From positions 158,850-222,849 of the forward strand of contig NZ_CAMKGL010000007.1 in the NCBI RefSeq assembly GCF_946227985.1: DNA of 64,000 nucleotides. Direction: 5' to 3'. The notes below the pieces were generated by a model. That model saw only the letters and a program-made list of their open reading frames with translations. It was not told where the DNA came from and ran no database searches. Position numbers and translations under genes: made by a program. Positions 31,402-41,651 of the stretch are shown here, piece by piece (position 1 is the first letter of the stretch; each line of letters starts with the position of its first letter). Source of the DNA: Serratia quinivorans (GTDB taxonomy: Bacteria; Pseudomonadota; Gammaproteobacteria; Enterobacterales; Enterobacteriaceae).

Positions 31402-32295
31402 TTACCAGACGTACGTCATCAACGCTTCCGGCGCGGCCGTCGCGCTGAAGTCGATAGACATCATTACGCTCAGCGAAGTGATGGCAACAATCGAGAACAC
31501 AAACAGCTTGCGTGCCCAAACGCTGTCATTTTCGGTTTTGTAACCACGCAGTGCCATGCCCAGCCACCATACGCTCACCGCCGCAGCGACGATCAGGTAT
31601 TTGTAGCCGGCGTAGCCGCCCAGGGTCAACATCAGGGTGGCAATCATAAACGCCACAATGTAGACCGTGATGTGGTTCTTCGCCACCGAAATGCCTTTCA
31701 CTACCGGCAGGACCGGAATGTTGGCTGCCTGGTAATCTTTAAAGCGGAAGATGGCAATCGCATAGGAATGCGGCATCTGCCACAGGCTAAAGATAGCCAG
31801 CAGGATCAACGCGCCGGCATCGAACTCGTTGGTGACTGCGCAATAACCGATAACCGGTGGCGCAGCGCCCGACAGGCTGCCGATCAGCGTGCCGTATACC
31901 GAGTGGCGCTTCATGTACAGGCTATAAACGCCGACATAAACCACAAAGCCCATTACCGCCAGCCACATGGCCAGTGGATTGGCACCGATATACAGCAACG
32001 CAAAGCCCGCAATACCCAGAGCGGTAGCATAAACCAGGCTTACACTCGGCGCGATCAGGCCCTTAACCAGCACCCGATTCTTCGTTCTCTCCATTTTCTT
32101 GTCGATGTCGCGGTCAATGTAGTTGTTAAATACACAGCCCGAAGCGACAACCAACGAGACCCCCACCAGGGTGGCGAGAAACAGGGGATAGTCGATGCTC
32201 CCTTTAGAGGCGAGCAGGAATCCCCCGACGACAGAAATTAAATTGCCGAAAATAATTCCTGGTTTAGTTACTTGCAGGTATTGCTTAATCATCAC
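31402..32295 (-). CDS. cyoE: Protoheme IX farnesyltransferase CyoE (heme O synthase)
   Basis: UbiA-family inner-membrane prenyltransferase that makes heme O from heme B and farnesyl diphosphate for the bo3 oxidase. It has 297 residues and about nine membrane helices. The substrate motifs [15 protein letters not shown] (first Asp-rich) and YCAVTNEFD...[15 protein letters not shown] are present. It is the last gene of the cyo operon, 14 bases after cyoD. The farnesyl donor is the product of IspA, whose gene lies about 6 kb away. Confidence 0.97.
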   Translation of the reverse strand: MMIKQYLQVTKPGIIFGNLISVVGGFLLASKGSIDYPLFLATLVGVSLVVASGCVFNNYIDRDIDKKMERTKNRVLVKGLIAPSVSLVYATALGIAGFALLYIGANPLAMWLAVMGFVVYVGVYSLYMKRHSVYGTLIGSLSGAAPPVIGYCAVTNEFDAGALILLAIFSLWQMPHSYAIAIFRFKDYQAANIPVLPVVKGISVAKNHITVYIVAFMIATLMLTLGGYAGYKYLIVAAAVSVWWLGMALRGYKTENDSVWARKLFVFSIVAITSLSVMMSIDFSATAAPEALMTYVW

Positions 32296-32309
32296 GTCCA
32301 GCTCTGCTC

Positions 32310-32648
32310 TTAATCGACCATCATATTGATGTTGAGGTTGTACATAATCCAGAGTGAACCCACAACAACGATACCGATGATCATAGCGGTGAACAGCAAT
32401 GCCACCAGGTTCCAGCGCTCTTCCGATGAGGTATTCATGTGCAGGAAGTAAATCAGGTGAACAACCACCTGAATCACCGCCATGCCGACTACAACCGCCA
32501 GGATAGTGGAGTGAGAGGCCGTGCCGCTCATCACCATCGCAAATGGAATCACCGTCAGGATGATCGACAGAATAAAGCCGATCAGATAGGTCTTAACGCT
32601 ACCGTGGCTTGCGCCGCCGTGAGAAGTTTCATGGGATGAATGACTCAT
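32310..32648 (-). CDS. cyoD: Cytochrome o ubiquinol oxidase subunit IV CyoD
   Basis: Small inner-membrane subunit that helps assemble the copper site of cytochrome bo3. The 112 residues include three membrane helices after a His/Ser-rich head ([12 protein letters not shown]). ATG 32648 overlaps the cyoC stop by four bases (ATGA), showing translational coupling; the open frame continues upstream only inside cyoC. Confidence 0.97.
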   Translation of the reverse strand: MSHSSHETSHGGASHGSVKTYLIGFILSIILTVIPFAMVMSGTASHSTILAVVVGMAVIQVVVHLIYFLHMNTSSEERWNLVALLFTAMIIGIVVVGSLWIMYNLNINMMVD

Positions 32649-33262
32649 GACATAACCCCCAGCAGGTAAACAACGGTAAATACGCAGATCCAAACCACGT
32701 CCAGGAAGTGCCAGAACAGGCTCAGACACATCAGACGGGTCTTGTTGGTTGACGTCAGGCCGCGCTTGCTGACCTGAATCATCATGATAACGATCCAAAC
32801 CAGGCCGGTAGACACGTGCAGACCGTGGGTAGCAACCAGTGCGAAGAAGCCTGACAGGAACGCACTGCGATCCGGGCCATAGCCTTCAACGATCAGGTGA
32901 TGGAACTCATAGATTTCCATCGCTACGAAGCCCAGACCAAACAGGAAGGTCAGGAACAGCCAGGTATTAACGCTGCCAACCTTGCCTTTGTTCATGCCGA
33001 TCATCGCCATACCGTAGGTGATGGAGCTGAACAGCAGCAGGAAGGTCTCAACCAGAACAAACTTCAGATCGAAGATGTCTTTGCCAGAGGGACCGCCAGC
33101 GGTCCCGTTCACCAGTACTGCATAAGTCGCGAACAAGCTCGCAAACAAAATACAGTCGCTCATCAGGTAGATCCAGAATCCGAAGACTTTGGTCTCTCCT
33201 GCGTCGTGGTGCCCATGTTCTGCATGGGCTGCGTCATGGTTAGTCAGAGTATCAGTTGACAT
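32645..33262 (-). CDS. cyoC: Cytochrome o ubiquinol oxidase subunit III CyoC
   Basis: Heme-copper oxidase subunit III with five membrane helices in 205 residues. Conserved features include [23 protein letters not shown] and [11 protein letters not shown]. It starts inside the last 11 bases of cyoB and ends by overlapping cyoD, the tight packing usual for this operon. The N terminus is His-rich ([14 protein letters not shown]). Confidence 0.97.
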   Translation of the reverse strand: MSTDTLTNHDAAHAEHGHHDAGETKVFGFWIYLMSDCILFASLFATYAVLVNGTAGGPSGKDIFDLKFVLVETFLLLFSSITYGMAMIGMNKGKVGSVNTWLFLTFLFGLGFVAMEIYEFHHLIVEGYGPDRSAFLSGFFALVATHGLHVSTGLVWIVIMMIQVSKRGLTSTNKTRLMCLSLFWHFLDVVWICVFTVVYLLGVMS

Positions 33263-35243
33263 GTTTCACGCCTGCTTTGCTGATTTGTTCATAGTGTTGG
33301 TTTTCAATGCGCTCGATTTCATCAACCTGCACATAGTAATCAACATCTTCATCGAAGCTCTTGGCAATCCAGGTCACGATCATACCTACGAAGGCAGCGA
33401 TCGCCATCCACCAGATGTCCCAGATCATCGCGAAACCAAATACCAGGCTGAAGCCAGCAATAATCACACCGGCACCGGTATTTTTCGGCATATGAATCGG
33501 TTCGTATTTCGCCGGTTTCTTATAAGCGTTGCCTTTTTCTTTCATGTCCCAGAATTCATCACGGTCATGAATCTGCGGCACTACGGCAAAGTTATAGAAC
33601 GGCGGTGGAGACGAAGTGGACCACTCCAGTGTACGAGCACCCCATGGGTCACCGGTCAGGTCACGGTTCTGCTCACGGTCACGCACACTGACGTAGATCT
33701 GAATCAGTTGGCACAGGATACCGCAGGCAATCAGAGCTGCGCCGCACGCCGCTACCAGCAGCAGTGGGTGGAACTCTGGGTTGATGTTCTGGCTGATACG
33801 ACGAGTCATACCCATAAAGCCCAGAGCATACAGTGGCATAAAGGCCACAAAGAAACCGATGATCCAGAACCAGAACGCACGGATACCCCAGGTCTCGTTC
33901 AGCGTAAAGCCGAAGGATTTAGGGAACCAGTAGGTCAGGCCGGCGAAGCAACCGAATACCACACCACCGATAATCACGTTATGGAAGTGGGCAATCAGGA
34001 ACAGACTGTTGTGCAGCACGAAGTTCGCGCCCGGTACTGCCAGCAGAACGCCGGTCATCCCACCAACGGAGAAGGTGATGATGAAGCCGATGGTCCACAG
34101 CATTGCGGAGTTGAGCTGAATGCGGCCCTGGTACATGGTGAACAGCCAGTTGAAGATTTTCACCCCGGTAGGGATGGAAATGATCATGGTGGCGATACCG
34201 AAGAAGGCGTTAACGTTCGCGCCGGACCCCATGGTAAAGAAGTGGTGCAGCCATACGATGAACGACAGAACGGTAATCGCGATGGTTGCCCATACCAGTG
34301 AGGTATAGCCGAACAGGCGTTTTCTTGAGAAGGTCGCGGTGACTTCAGAGAACACACCAAACACTGGCAGAACCAGGATATACACCTCTGGGTGACCCCA
34401 GGCCCAAATCAGGTTGATGTACATCATCATGTTGCCGCCCATATCGTTGGTAAAGAAATGGAAGCCCAGGTAGCGATCCAGGGTCAGCAACGCGATGGTA
34501 ACAGTCAGAATTGGGAAAGAAACGATGATCAGGACGTTAGTACACAGCGCCGCCCAGGTGAACACCGGCATCTTCATCAGAGGCATGCCAGGAGCACGCA
34601 TCTTCATGATGGTGGCGAAGAAGTTCACACCGGTCAACAGGGTACCCAGACCGGAAATCTGCAGACTCCAGATCCAGTAATCGACCCCGACGCCAGGACT
34701 GTATTCCTTACCCGACAGCGGCGGATACGCCAGCCAACCGGTCTGCGCAAACTCACCCACACCCAGAGAGATGTTGATCAGGACGACACCCACCACGAAG
34801 AACCAGAAGCTCAGGGAGTTCAGGAACGGGAAGGCAACGTCGCGCGCACCGATTTGCAAGGGTACAACCACGTTCATCAGGCCGACCACGAAAGGCATCG
34901 CCATGAAGAAGATCATGATTACGCCGTGGGCGGTAAAGATCTGGTCGTAGTGGTGCGGCGGCAGGAATCCGGCCTCACCGGCGGACGCAAGCGCCTGCTG
35001 GCTACGCATCATGATGGCATCGGCAAAACCACGCAGCAACATAACCATTGCCACGATGATGTACATGATACCAATTTTTTTATGGTCGACCGAAGTCAGC
35101 CAATCGCTCCATAGCCATTTCCACTTGCCGAAATAGGTTATCAGCGCCAGCAGAGCCAGACCCCCGATAACAATTGCAGCAACGGTGACCATGATGATCG
35201 GTTCGTGGTACGGAACCGCATCAATCGTTAATTTTCCCAACAT
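33252..35243 (-). CDS. cyoB: Cytochrome o ubiquinol oxidase subunit I CyoB
   Basis: Catalytic proton-pumping subunit with low-spin heme b, high-spin heme o3 and CuB. It has 663 residues, as in E. coli, and 15 membrane helices. The heme and CuB ligands are visible: HGVIMIFF (low-spin heme His), [14 protein letters not shown] (His and the cross-linked Tyr of the active site), HHFFTMG (CuB histidines), and HFHNVIIGG (heme ligands). It lies 3 bases after cyoA. Confidence 0.98.
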   Translation of the reverse strand: MLGKLTIDAVPYHEPIIMVTVAAIVIGGLALLALITYFGKWKWLWSDWLTSVDHKKIGIMYIIVAMVMLLRGFADAIMMRSQQALASAGEAGFLPPHHYDQIFTAHGVIMIFFMAMPFVVGLMNVVVPLQIGARDVAFPFLNSLSFWFFVVGVVLINISLGVGEFAQTGWLAYPPLSGKEYSPGVGVDYWIWSLQISGLGTLLTGVNFFATIMKMRAPGMPLMKMPVFTWAALCTNVLIIVSFPILTVTIALLTLDRYLGFHFFTNDMGGNMMMYINLIWAWGHPEVYILVLPVFGVFSEVTATFSRKRLFGYTSLVWATIAITVLSFIVWLHHFFTMGSGANVNAFFGIATMIISIPTGVKIFNWLFTMYQGRIQLNSAMLWTIGFIITFSVGGMTGVLLAVPGANFVLHNSLFLIAHFHNVIIGGVVFGCFAGLTYWFPKSFGFTLNETWGIRAFWFWIIGFFVAFMPLYALGFMGMTRRISQNINPEFHPLLLVAACGAALIACGILCQLIQIYVSVRDREQNRDLTGDPWGARTLEWSTSSPPPFYNFAVVPQIHDRDEFWDMKEKGNAYKKPAKYEPIHMPKNTGAGVIIAGFSLVFGFAMIWDIWWMAIAAFVGMIVTWIAKSFDEDVDYYVQVDEIERIENQHYEQISKAGVKHVN

Positions 35244-35246
35244 CAG

Positions 35247-36197
35247 TTATTCCTCGGCTCCGGCGTGAGCAGCATGTTCACCCATGTCCATACCCTGGCT
35301 CATGTCCATACCTTCGTGCGTGGTAGCGCCCTTGTGCATGTTCATATCGCCCATAAATTTGCCAATAGTTTCTTTGAACAAATTCGGTTTGACACTGGAG
35401 AAGTACTCAACCGGGTTGTTTTCACTCGGCTCTGCCAGTTTGTTAAAGTCGCTGGTGGCGTTAAGGTTAGTCGGCGATGCTTTCACCTTGGCAACCCACT
35501 GATCGAAGTCGCCTTCGGTTGGGGTGACAATGGCGGTGAACTTCATGCCGGAGAACCCGCGACCGCTGAAGCTGCTGGAAATACCGTCGTATTTGCCTGC
35601 TTCATTGCCGATCAGGTGCAGTTTGGTCTGCATCCCGGCCATCGCATAAATCTGCCCACCTAACTGAGGGATAAAGAACGAGTTCATTACCGAGTTAGAG
35701 GTGATTTTGAATTCAACTGGAACGTCTTTCGGGAAAGCCAGTTCATTAACCGTTGCGATGCCTTGTTCCGGGTAGATAAACAGCCATTTCCAGTCGAGCG
35801 ACACCACTTCGATCGTCATCGGCTTCTTGTCAGTGACAATTGGCTTGAACGGATCGAGTTCGTGGGTAGTCTTCCAGGTAATGGTGCCAAGGATGGCGAT
35901 GATAATGATAGGAATGGTCCAGACGACCGCTTCGATTTTGTTGGAATGTGACCAGTTCGGACTGTATTTGGCATCTTTGTTGGAAGCACGGTACTTCCAG
36001 GCAAAGGCGAACGCCATAAAGATGACTGGTATCACCACGATCAGCATTAATGCGATTGCAGTGATAATCAGTGTCCGTTGCTCAACACCAATTGCTCCTT
36101 TGGGATTCATCAATACCATATTGCAACCACTGAGCATTACAGTGGAGGCAATTAATGACAACATCCCAATACTTTTATTGTATTTCTTAAGTCTCAT
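35247..36197 (-). CDS. cyoA: Cytochrome o ubiquinol oxidase subunit II CyoA
   Basis: Lipid-anchored, two-helix subunit with a periplasmic cupredoxin domain that in quinol oxidases has lost the CuA ligands. It has 316 residues. The signal peptide lipobox LSGC places the lipidated cysteine at residue 25; the second helix follows with [24 protein letters not shown] hydrophobicity. The C-terminal tail is His/Met-rich ([19 protein letters not shown]), which could bind metal. It is the first gene of cyoABCDE. The promoter is clear upstream. Confidence 0.97.
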   Translation of the reverse strand: MRLKKYNKSIGMLSLIASTVMLSGCNMVLMNPKGAIGVEQRTLIITAIALMLIVVIPVIFMAFAFAWKYRASNKDAKYSPNWSHSNKIEAVVWTIPIIIIAILGTITWKTTHELDPFKPIVTDKKPMTIEVVSLDWKWLFIYPEQGIATVNELAFPKDVPVEFKITSNSVMNSFFIPQLGGQIYAMAGMQTKLHLIGNEAGKYDGISSSFSGRGFSGMKFTAIVTPTEGDFDQWVAKVKASPTNLNATSDFNKLAEPSENNPVEYFSSVKPNLFKETIGKFMGDMNMHKGATTHEGMDMSQGMDMGEHAAHAGAEE

Positions 36198-36246
36198 CTA
36201 ACGACCTCAATTACAAAGGCTCTATTGTCGTTTCATGTGTGCGGGC

Positions 36247-36275
36247 ATTTTACGGGAAGGTTGCAGTACTGTAAA
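36247..36275 (-). promoter_or_regulatory. cyo operon promoter
   Basis: On the minus strand TTTACA (36275-36270), a 17-bp spacer and TAAAAT (36252-36247) form a good sigma-70 promoter about 50 bases before cyoA. Confidence 0.65.
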
Positions 36276-36637
36276 CATGCTTAAGGGAGTGTCAGCGCCT
36301 TGTTGACACTTTCTGTTAAGGGGGTCACAGATGTCACGTTGCGTGACAATTTACTAATGGCAACAAAGCGTTGGCACGCTGAATCGTGCCGGGCAATTCG
36401 TATGTTAAGGAAAACTAAAGGTATGATGAATCCAGCAGGTAAAAACGCTTTTTTGAAATACGAATGAAAGGTTTATTTAATGTAAAATAATTGTGTATTA
36501 AAGGTGAATTTAATTTTATTTCCCGAGCGCCACACTCGGATAAAAAAATAATTCGGACGGGAATTATATTTTTTAACTAAATAAATACATCACACTGATG
36601 CATTTTTGCCGACCGGTGTTACCACCGGCCGACGATA
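36276..36637. promoter_or_regulatory. cyo upstream regulatory region and ampG downstream gap
   Basis: This gene-free, partly AT-rich stretch lies between the cyo promoter and the end of ampG. It contains a perfect inverted repeat TGTCACG-TTG-CGTGACA (36333-36349), centred about 100 bases upstream of the expected cyo start, which looks like an operator. A GC-rich hairpin (36608-36634) lies after the ampG stop, but its A/T tract is on the wrong side for a minus-strand terminator. No ORF was supportable. Confidence 0.5.
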
Positions 36638-38116
36638 TCAGGCCAACCGGGTACGCCGCAACGCCAGATAGTCCAACAGGCTGCCCATCGCAATTCCCAC
36701 CAGGCTCAGCGCGGCGCCCATCTGCAGCAACCGATCGGCCAGACCTGGCAAGGCGCTCCAGTCGAGTGCGTTGGTGATAAGCAGAATCAACCACAGTCCC
36801 AGCAATGAGCAACCCAGGGTCAGCATGCGCAACGCCCAACGGTAAAACTGACGGAATTCGGTGCGTGGCATGAAGTTATCCGTGCGCTGGGTATATTCCA
36901 GCGTCTGTCGACACAGGCGCAGCAGCAACAGACCGGGCAGGGCAGCGACAATCGAGAATAAATAGAACAACGGCCAGCCGTGCGCTTCGACAAACCAACC
37001 GGCAATTGGGCCAACATAGACGCGGCCGACGGCGGATAATGCCGACAGCAGGGCAAACTGGGTCGCGGAAAATGATTTGTTGCACAGCGTCATCAGCAGC
37101 GCGACGAAGGCGGCGGTGCCCATGCCGCCGCACAGGTTTTCCAGGAAGATAGCGCTACCCATCGTCATGATGTTTTTATCGGTAACCGCTAATATCCAGT
37201 AACCGAGGTTGGAGACCGCCTGCAGGATGCCGAACAGCATCAGGGCGCGGAACAGGCTGAGACGTTGCATCAGCACGCCGCCAAACAGTGCCCCGACGAT
37301 AGTGGCGAACAGGCCGAGAGTTTTGTTCACCAGCCCAACTTCCCCGGCATCGAACCCTACGCCTCGGATCAGGAAGGTGGTGCTCAGGCTGCCGGCAAAG
37401 GCATCGCCCATTTTGTACATCACGATCAGCAGTAAAATCAGCCAGGCATTGTTACGCGCGAAGAAATCACGCAGCGGGGCGACTACCGCCTGTTCCATGG
37501 TGCGTGGAGCCGGAATGCTGTTGTCCGGTTCCGGTGCCAGCAAAGTAGCGGCGATGCCGATCAGCATCAGTCCAGCCATCAGCCAGTAGGTTGACTGCCA
37601 ACCGAAGTAACGATCCGCCAGCCACAACGCCAGCCCGCCGGACACCAGCATCGCCAAGCGGTAACCCAGAACCGAAACGGCGGCACCGGCGCCGCGTTCT
37701 TCAGCGCTCAGCAGATCGGTTTTATAGGCATCGAAAACAATATCCTGCGACGCAGAACAGAACGCCACCAAAACAGCCAATGCTGCGAGCCACCACAGAT
37801 GCTGTGCCGGTTGCATAAAGCCCATCGCCACAATTGACACTACCAGCAGCACCTGGCTGATCAGTAGCCAGCCGCGTCGGCGGCCGAGGAATGGCGGGGT
37901 ATAGCGGTCCATAAAGGGCGACCACAGGAATTTGAACACATAGGCCTGACCGACCAGCGAAAAAATGCCGATGGTTTTCAGATCGATGCCTTCGACGGTC
38001 ATCCAGGCTTGCAGCGTGCCGGAGGTCAGCGCCAGTGGCAGACCCGAGGCAAAGCCCAGCAGCAGCAGGATAGCGGAGTTACGCTGGGTGAAGAGATTCA
38101 GATAGTGTTTCGACAT
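36638..38116 (-). CDS. ampG: Muropeptide permease AmpG
   Basis: Inner-membrane MFS permease importing GlcNAc-1,6-anhydroMurNAc peptides for cell-wall recycling; it thereby supplies the signal for AmpR-type control of AmpC beta-lactamase where present. It has 492 residues (E. coli 491) with 12-14 membrane helices. Conserved: LGFASGLPLALTSGTLQAW near the N terminus and GRRRGWLLISQ. The ATG at 38116 (MSKHYLNLF) follows AGGGAACTC; the frame runs 8 codons further. It follows yajG on the same strand. Confidence 0.96.
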   Translation of the reverse strand: MSKHYLNLFTQRNSAILLLLGFASGLPLALTSGTLQAWMTVEGIDLKTIGIFSLVGQAYVFKFLWSPFMDRYTPPFLGRRRGWLLISQVLLVVSIVAMGFMQPAQHLWWLAALAVLVAFCSASQDIVFDAYKTDLLSAEERGAGAAVSVLGYRLAMLVSGGLALWLADRYFGWQSTYWLMAGLMLIGIAATLLAPEPDNSIPAPRTMEQAVVAPLRDFFARNNAWLILLLIVMYKMGDAFAGSLSTTFLIRGVGFDAGEVGLVNKTLGLFATIVGALFGGVLMQRLSLFRALMLFGILQAVSNLGYWILAVTDKNIMTMGSAIFLENLCGGMGTAAFVALLMTLCNKSFSATQFALLSALSAVGRVYVGPIAGWFVEAHGWPLFYLFSIVAALPGLLLLRLCRQTLEYTQRTDNFMPRTEFRQFYRWALRMLTLGCSLLGLWLILLITNALDWSALPGLADRLLQMGAALSLVGIAMGSLLDYLALRRTRLA

Positions 38117-38169
38117 GAGTTCCCTGTCTGCACCGCCCAATTATCCGGGCGGTGCAAGGCGTTCGCGGA

Positions 38170-38748
38170 TTAACGCGCGTTTTGCTTGATAAAGTCGTTG
38201 ACGCTGGTGTCCTGCGCCATATCGGCAATAACGTCACCCAGCACGCTATTGACCGCGTTAGTGATTTTATCGTTGGTTGCCGTGAAGGCACCCTGGACGT
38301 TATAAGTTGAGCGGTAGTTTTTCACCTGTTTATTGCCGTTTTTCGCCTGAGCGATAATCGAGATATCGGCCTTGGTGGTGATGTTGTAGCGCAGGTTGCC
38401 TTCGGAGACGTCTGCGTACAGATTATTCACCACGATTTGCAGATCAACGGCACCGTCGGCACCGATCATATAGCCGCGTGCGCCCATTTGTTTTTCTAAC
38501 ACTTCTTGCAGCAAGAAACGCAGGTCGCGTGATGGCGTCAGGGTCACCAACTGGCCGTCGCGGTTGACTTTGGCCAGGGCCTGATCTTTACGCTGGTCCG
38601 CGCCGTTAATGCTGATGGTGATGCCTTGCAGGGTCGGATCCTGCTGCGGCAGTACGATCTTTGGAGTTACGTTCAGGGTGTTGCTGCTGGTAGCACAGCC
38701 GGCCAGCAGCAGTGCGGCCAACAGTGGAAGGCAAAGTTTCTTTAACAT
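38170..38748 (-). CDS. yajG: Lipoprotein YajG
   Basis: Predicted outer-membrane lipoprotein of unknown function, 192 residues as in E. coli. The signal peptide MLKKLCLPLLAALLLAGC ends in a lipobox with Cys18. The mature part contains SINGADQRKDQALAKV and a Tyr/Asn-rich middle (NLYADVSEGNLRYNITT). ATG 38748 is chosen for the lipobox; the longer frame from 38898 has no export signal. The stop is 53 bases before ampG, so the two are probably co-transcribed. Confidence 0.95.
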   Translation of the reverse strand: MLKKLCLPLLAALLLAGCATSSNTLNVTPKIVLPQQDPTLQGITISINGADQRKDQALAKVNRDGQLVTLTPSRDLRFLLQEVLEKQMGARGYMIGADGAVDLQIVVNNLYADVSEGNLRYNITTKADISIIAQAKNGNKQVKNYRSTYNVQGAFTATNDKITNAVNSVLGDVIADMAQDTSVNDFIKQNAR

Positions 38749-39103
38749 AGTTACTGTCTCATTCACGATGGATTTTAAGCTGCCCAATATAGCGAGGCTG
38801 GTTTGAGCAAGCTTTCTGTAATAATCAGAGCGGGATAGCCAACAACAAATTGTCGACATCATAGCATCGCCGCCGGCCGGAGGAAGCGCAGAACGCACCG
38901 GAGTGACAAATTTTTACCTGCCGTTGATAAAAACATGCTTTTTTGACCGTCTCAATAAGAAAAACCTCAAGCGGCGACGGATGTTGGCCGTTTTTTGTCC
39001 GCAAAGAAGAGAAATTTACCTGCGCAATGGTCTAAAAGGGGAGAAAGAGGCTAATATTGAAATAGATGGGGACGGTCCTCTGCCGGTGTAGTAAGGAGAT
39101 CCT
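38749..39103 (+). promoter_or_regulatory. yajG-bolA divergent intergenic region
   Basis: No gene is visible in this 355-base gap. A candidate stationary-phase (sigma-S type) -10 element, GGCTAATATT, occurs near 39048-39057 about 50 bases before bolA. bolA is a classic sigma-S gene in E. coli, but this assignment is tentative. The yajG promoter must lie in the left part (a -10-like TATAGC/TATTGG region near 38785-38800) and is unclear. Confidence 0.3.
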
Positions 39104-39418
39104 ATGATTCGCGAGCAAATAGAAGCAAAGTTAAGGGCGGCATTTGAGCCCGCGTATCTGGAAGTCGTTGATGAAAGCTATCGTCATAACGTTCCGGCGG
39201 GCTCAGAAAGTCATTTCAAGGTGGTGTTGGTCAGCGATCGCTTCGTCGGCGAACGTTTCCTGACGCGGCATCGCTCGATTTACGGCGTCCTGTCGGAAGA
39301 GTTATCTGATGGTGTACATGCGCTGGCGTTGCACACTTATACCCTGAAAGAGTGGGAAGGGCTGCAGGATACCGTGCCGGCCTCCCCCCCTTGTCGAGGT
39401 GCCGGAACCTTGGCCTGA
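39104..39418 (+). CDS. bolA: DNA-binding / iron-sulfur trafficking regulator BolA
   Basis: Stress-induced morphogene; binds DNA and pairs with monothiol glutaredoxin through a shared 2Fe-2S cluster. The 104-residue protein has the BolA fold with the conserved His in [12 protein letters not shown] and the [13 protein letters not shown] and HALALHTYT blocks (second conserved His). TAAGGAGATCCT precedes the ATG. The C-terminal tail after residue 85 is variable. A terminator follows. Confidence 0.97.
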   Translation: MIREQIEAKLRAAFEPAYLEVVDESYRHNVPAGSESHFKVVLVSDRFVGERFLTRHRSIYGVLSEELSDGVHALALHTYTLKEWEGLQDTVPASPPCRGAGTLA

Positions 39419-39484
39419 CGGCTAAATTTGCGGTATCAGTGGAACTTTGACCACGATTTGGGGTATTACTACAGACGAATTTTG

Positions 39485-39512
39485 GAACGGCCTGCGGGCC
39501 GTTTCTGTTTTT
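39485..39512 (+). terminator. Terminator after bolA
   Basis: AACGGCC-TGC-GGGCCGTT is followed by TCTGTTTTT. It lies about 67 bases after the bolA stop. Confidence 0.75.
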
Positions 39513-39784
39513 GACGACGACACAGCGGATGCGCAATGCAGCCAAGGCCGGGTCGGCTTCGGCGGCCTTTTGGCGATCAAATCGACAAAAGTGTGAGTTT
39601 TAGCGCGCCGCCGCTGCCTTGCTTTCCTCGACTCGCTCCGCTTGCGCCGCTATAATGTCGCGTCTTATTTTTCCGGAATGGTTTCGGGACACTTCTGTCA
39701 TCAGGAAACTCGGTTCTGTAATGTAGCCGTCCTGGTTCTTCGAACGGAGTTGACCGAGCACTGTGATTTTTTTGAGGTAACAAG
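39513..39784 (+). promoter_or_regulatory. tig upstream region with promoter
   Basis: A perfect -10 box TATAAT lies at 39651-39656, about 130 bases before tig; the -35 at 17-bp spacing is poor. The leader between contains no ORF or strong hairpin that I can see. The ribosome site TTTGAGGTAACAAG directly precedes the tig ATG. Confidence 0.5.
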
Positions 39785-41089
39785 ATGCAAGTTTCAGTAG
39801 AAACCACTCAAGGCCTTGGGCGCCGTCTCTCTATTACTGTACCCGCTGATACAATCAAGCAGGCTATTAAAAAAGAGCTGATCAACGCTGCAAAAAGCGT
39901 TCGTATCGATGGCTTCCGTAAGGGCCATGTACCAATGAACATCGTTGAGCAACGTTATGGCGCTTCCGTTCGTCAAGACGTACTGGGCGATGCGATGCAA
40001 CGCAGCTTCGTTGATGCGATCATCAAAGAAAAGATCAATCCGGCTGGCGCACCAAACTACGTGCCAGGCGAGTACAAAGAAGGTGAAGACTTCACTTTCG
40101 CCGTTGAGTTCGAAGTGTATCCGGAAGTTGAGCTGAAAGGCCTGGACGGCATCGAAGTTGAGAAGCCGGTGGTTGAAGTTAACGACGCTGACGTTGACAC
40201 CATGCTGGACACCCTGCGCAAGCAGCAGGCGACCTGGAAAGAAACCGATCGCGCAGCTCAGGCTGAAGACCGTGTGACCGTTGACTTCTCTGGTTCTATC
40301 GACGGTGAAGAGTTCGAAGGCGGCAAAGCCTCTGACTTCGTACTGGCCATGGGCCAGGGCCGCATGATCCCAGGCTTCGAAGAAGGTCTGGTCGGTCATA
40401 AAGCCGGTGAAGAGTTCACCATCGACGTTAACTTCCCGGAAGATTACCACGCTGAAAATCTGAAGGGCAAAGCGGCTAAGTTCGCTATCGTTCTGAAGAA
40501 AGTAGAAGAGCGTGAACTGCCAGAGCTGACTGAAGAATTCATCAAACGTTTCGGCGTGGCTGATGGTTCTACTGAAGGCCTGCGTGCTGAAGTGCGTAAA
40601 AACATGGAGCGCGAGCTGAAAGGCGCTGTGCGTAACCGCATCAAGACTCAGGCAATCGACGGTCTGGTCAGCGCTAACGAAATCGACGTTCCTGCTGCGC
40701 TGATCGACGGCGAAGTTGACGTTCTGCGCCGTCAGGCTGCACAGCGTTTCGGCGGCAACGAGAAGCAAGCGCTGGAACTGCCACGCGAACTGTTCGAAGA
40801 GCAGGCCAAGCGTCGCGTAGTTGTCGGTCTGCTGCTGGGCGAAGTGATCAGCACCAACGATCTGAAAGCTGACGAAGAGCGCGTTAAAACGCTGATCGAA
40901 GAAATGGCTTCCGCTTACGAAGATCCAAGTGAAGTTGTTGAGTTCTACAGCAAAAACAAAGAGCTGATGAACAACATGCGCAACGTTGCTCTGGAAGAAC
41001 AAGCGGTTGAAGCCCTGCTGGCAAAAGCGAAAGTGACTGAGAAAGCCACTACCTTCAGCGAGCTGATGAACCAGACTCAACAGGCGTAA
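39785..41089 (+). CDS. tig: Trigger factor (ribosome-associated chaperone / PPIase)
   Basis: Binds ribosomal protein L23 at the exit tunnel and receives nascent chains. It has 434 residues. The N-terminal ribosome-binding domain carries the signature [10 protein letters not shown] (residues 44-53), the FKBP-type PPIase domain spans about 150-245 ([19 protein letters not shown]), and the helical C-terminal arms follow. The sequence uses strongly preferred codons, consistent with high expression. It is the first gene of a chaperone and protease block (tig, clpP, clpX, lon). Confidence 0.98.
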   Translation: MQVSVETTQGLGRRLSITVPADTIKQAIKKELINAAKSVRIDGFRKGHVPMNIVEQRYGASVRQDVLGDAMQRSFVDAIIKEKINPAGAPNYVPGEYKEGEDFTFAVEFEVYPEVELKGLDGIEVEKPVVEVNDADVDTMLDTLRKQQATWKETDRAAQAEDRVTVDFSGSIDGEEFEGGKASDFVLAMGQGRMIPGFEEGLVGHKAGEEFTIDVNFPEDYHAENLKGKAAKFAIVLKKVEERELPELTEEFIKRFGVADGSTEGLRAEVRKNMERELKGAVRNRIKTQAIDGLVSANEIDVPAALIDGEVDVLRRQAAQRFGGNEKQALELPRELFEEQAKRRVVVGLLLGEVISTNDLKADEERVKTLIEEMASAYEDPSEVVEFYSKNKELMNNMRNVALEEQAVEALLAKAKVTEKATTFSELMNQTQQA

Positions 41090-41096
41090 TGTCTGT

Positions 41097-41149
41097 ACGC
41101 CAGAGCGCAACTTGTTGCGCTCTCAGGGCCGGCTTGCTGGCTCTGGCGT
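41097..41149 (+). other. Three-way-junction structure in the tig 3' region
   Basis: ACGCCAGAG (41097-41105) pairs with CTCTGGCGT (41141-41149). Enclosed are a hairpin GAGCGCAAC-TT-GTTGCGCTC (41103-41122, sharing three bases with the outer stem) and a hairpin around GCCGGCTTGCTGGC (41129-41142). It starts 7 bases after the tig stop and precedes the real terminator. Confidence 0.55.
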
Positions 41150-41151
41150 TA

Positions 41152-41190
41152 AAAAAGCCCGTAACCTTCGGTTGCGGGCTTTTCTTTTTG
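41152..41190 (+). terminator. Terminator after tig
   Basis: AAAAGCCCGTAACC-TTC-GGTTGCGGGCTTTT, one wobble pair, followed by CTTTTT. Typical strong intrinsic terminator. Confidence 0.9.
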
Positions 41191-41327
41191 CCACGTTGCT
41201 GATTAATCTCAGGTTAAGCGTGACAATATGCACTATATTTACACTGTTGATCTTGGCACAGTCTGGCATGATGGTTATCACCTGTAGCCAGGGTGTGTAG
41301 GATAACCGCTAAAAATACTCTGCCGGG

Positions 41328-41355
41328 CTTGAAATTCTGACTGTGGCCCCAATCT
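41328..41355 (+). promoter_or_regulatory. Sigma-32 (heat shock) promoter of clpP
   Basis: CTTGAAA (41328-41334) is a perfect sigma-32 -35. After about 12-13 bases comes CCCCAATCT, close to the -10 consensus CCCCATNT. clpPX is heat-shock induced in E. coli. The start would be near 41362, giving a leader of about 290 bases that includes an ERIC element. Confidence 0.7.
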
Positions 41356-41370
41356 GTAAAAAGTATATGT

Positions 41371-41495
41371 ATACCCTATAGCTTTCAAGTTGCAGCTAGG
41401 CGCCCAACTCGCTCATCCCCAGGCGCTTAATCGAGTAAGTAACTGGGGTGAGCAAGTGCAGGTAACAACGCTGTGACTTGAAAGATGACGGGTAT
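41371..41495 (-). repeat. ERIC element (125 bp) in the clpP leader
   Basis: The ends ATACCCTATAGCTTTCAAG and CTTGAAAGATGACGGGTAT are inverted repeats. The core GAGTAAGTAACTGGGGTGAGC matches the conserved ERIC centre. Orientation is opposite to the copy before queA. It lies between the heat-shock promoter and clpP. Confidence 0.9.
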
Positions 41496-41651
41496 AGGCT
41501 GTTTGCCAGAGTGCGCGGGATAAGAAAAACCGTCGGGTACGTGTGGCGTGGGTCGAATGCTTGAGCATAGTCATCATGACCGTTCTCAAGTAGAATCGGT
41601 GTAATAGGGTGTAACCCTGGCCGCCAAGGCAATTTCTATTAGGAGACGGTA

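Noticed and set aside
36601..36634. Terminator for ampG
   Set aside because: A stem is present, but on the minus strand it is followed by A, not T; it does not fit an intrinsic terminator in that direction.
39794..41110. Antisense open frame (438 codons) opposite tig
   Set aside because: Phe/Val/Gln-rich reverse reading of tig's biased codons; tig is certain and highly expressed.
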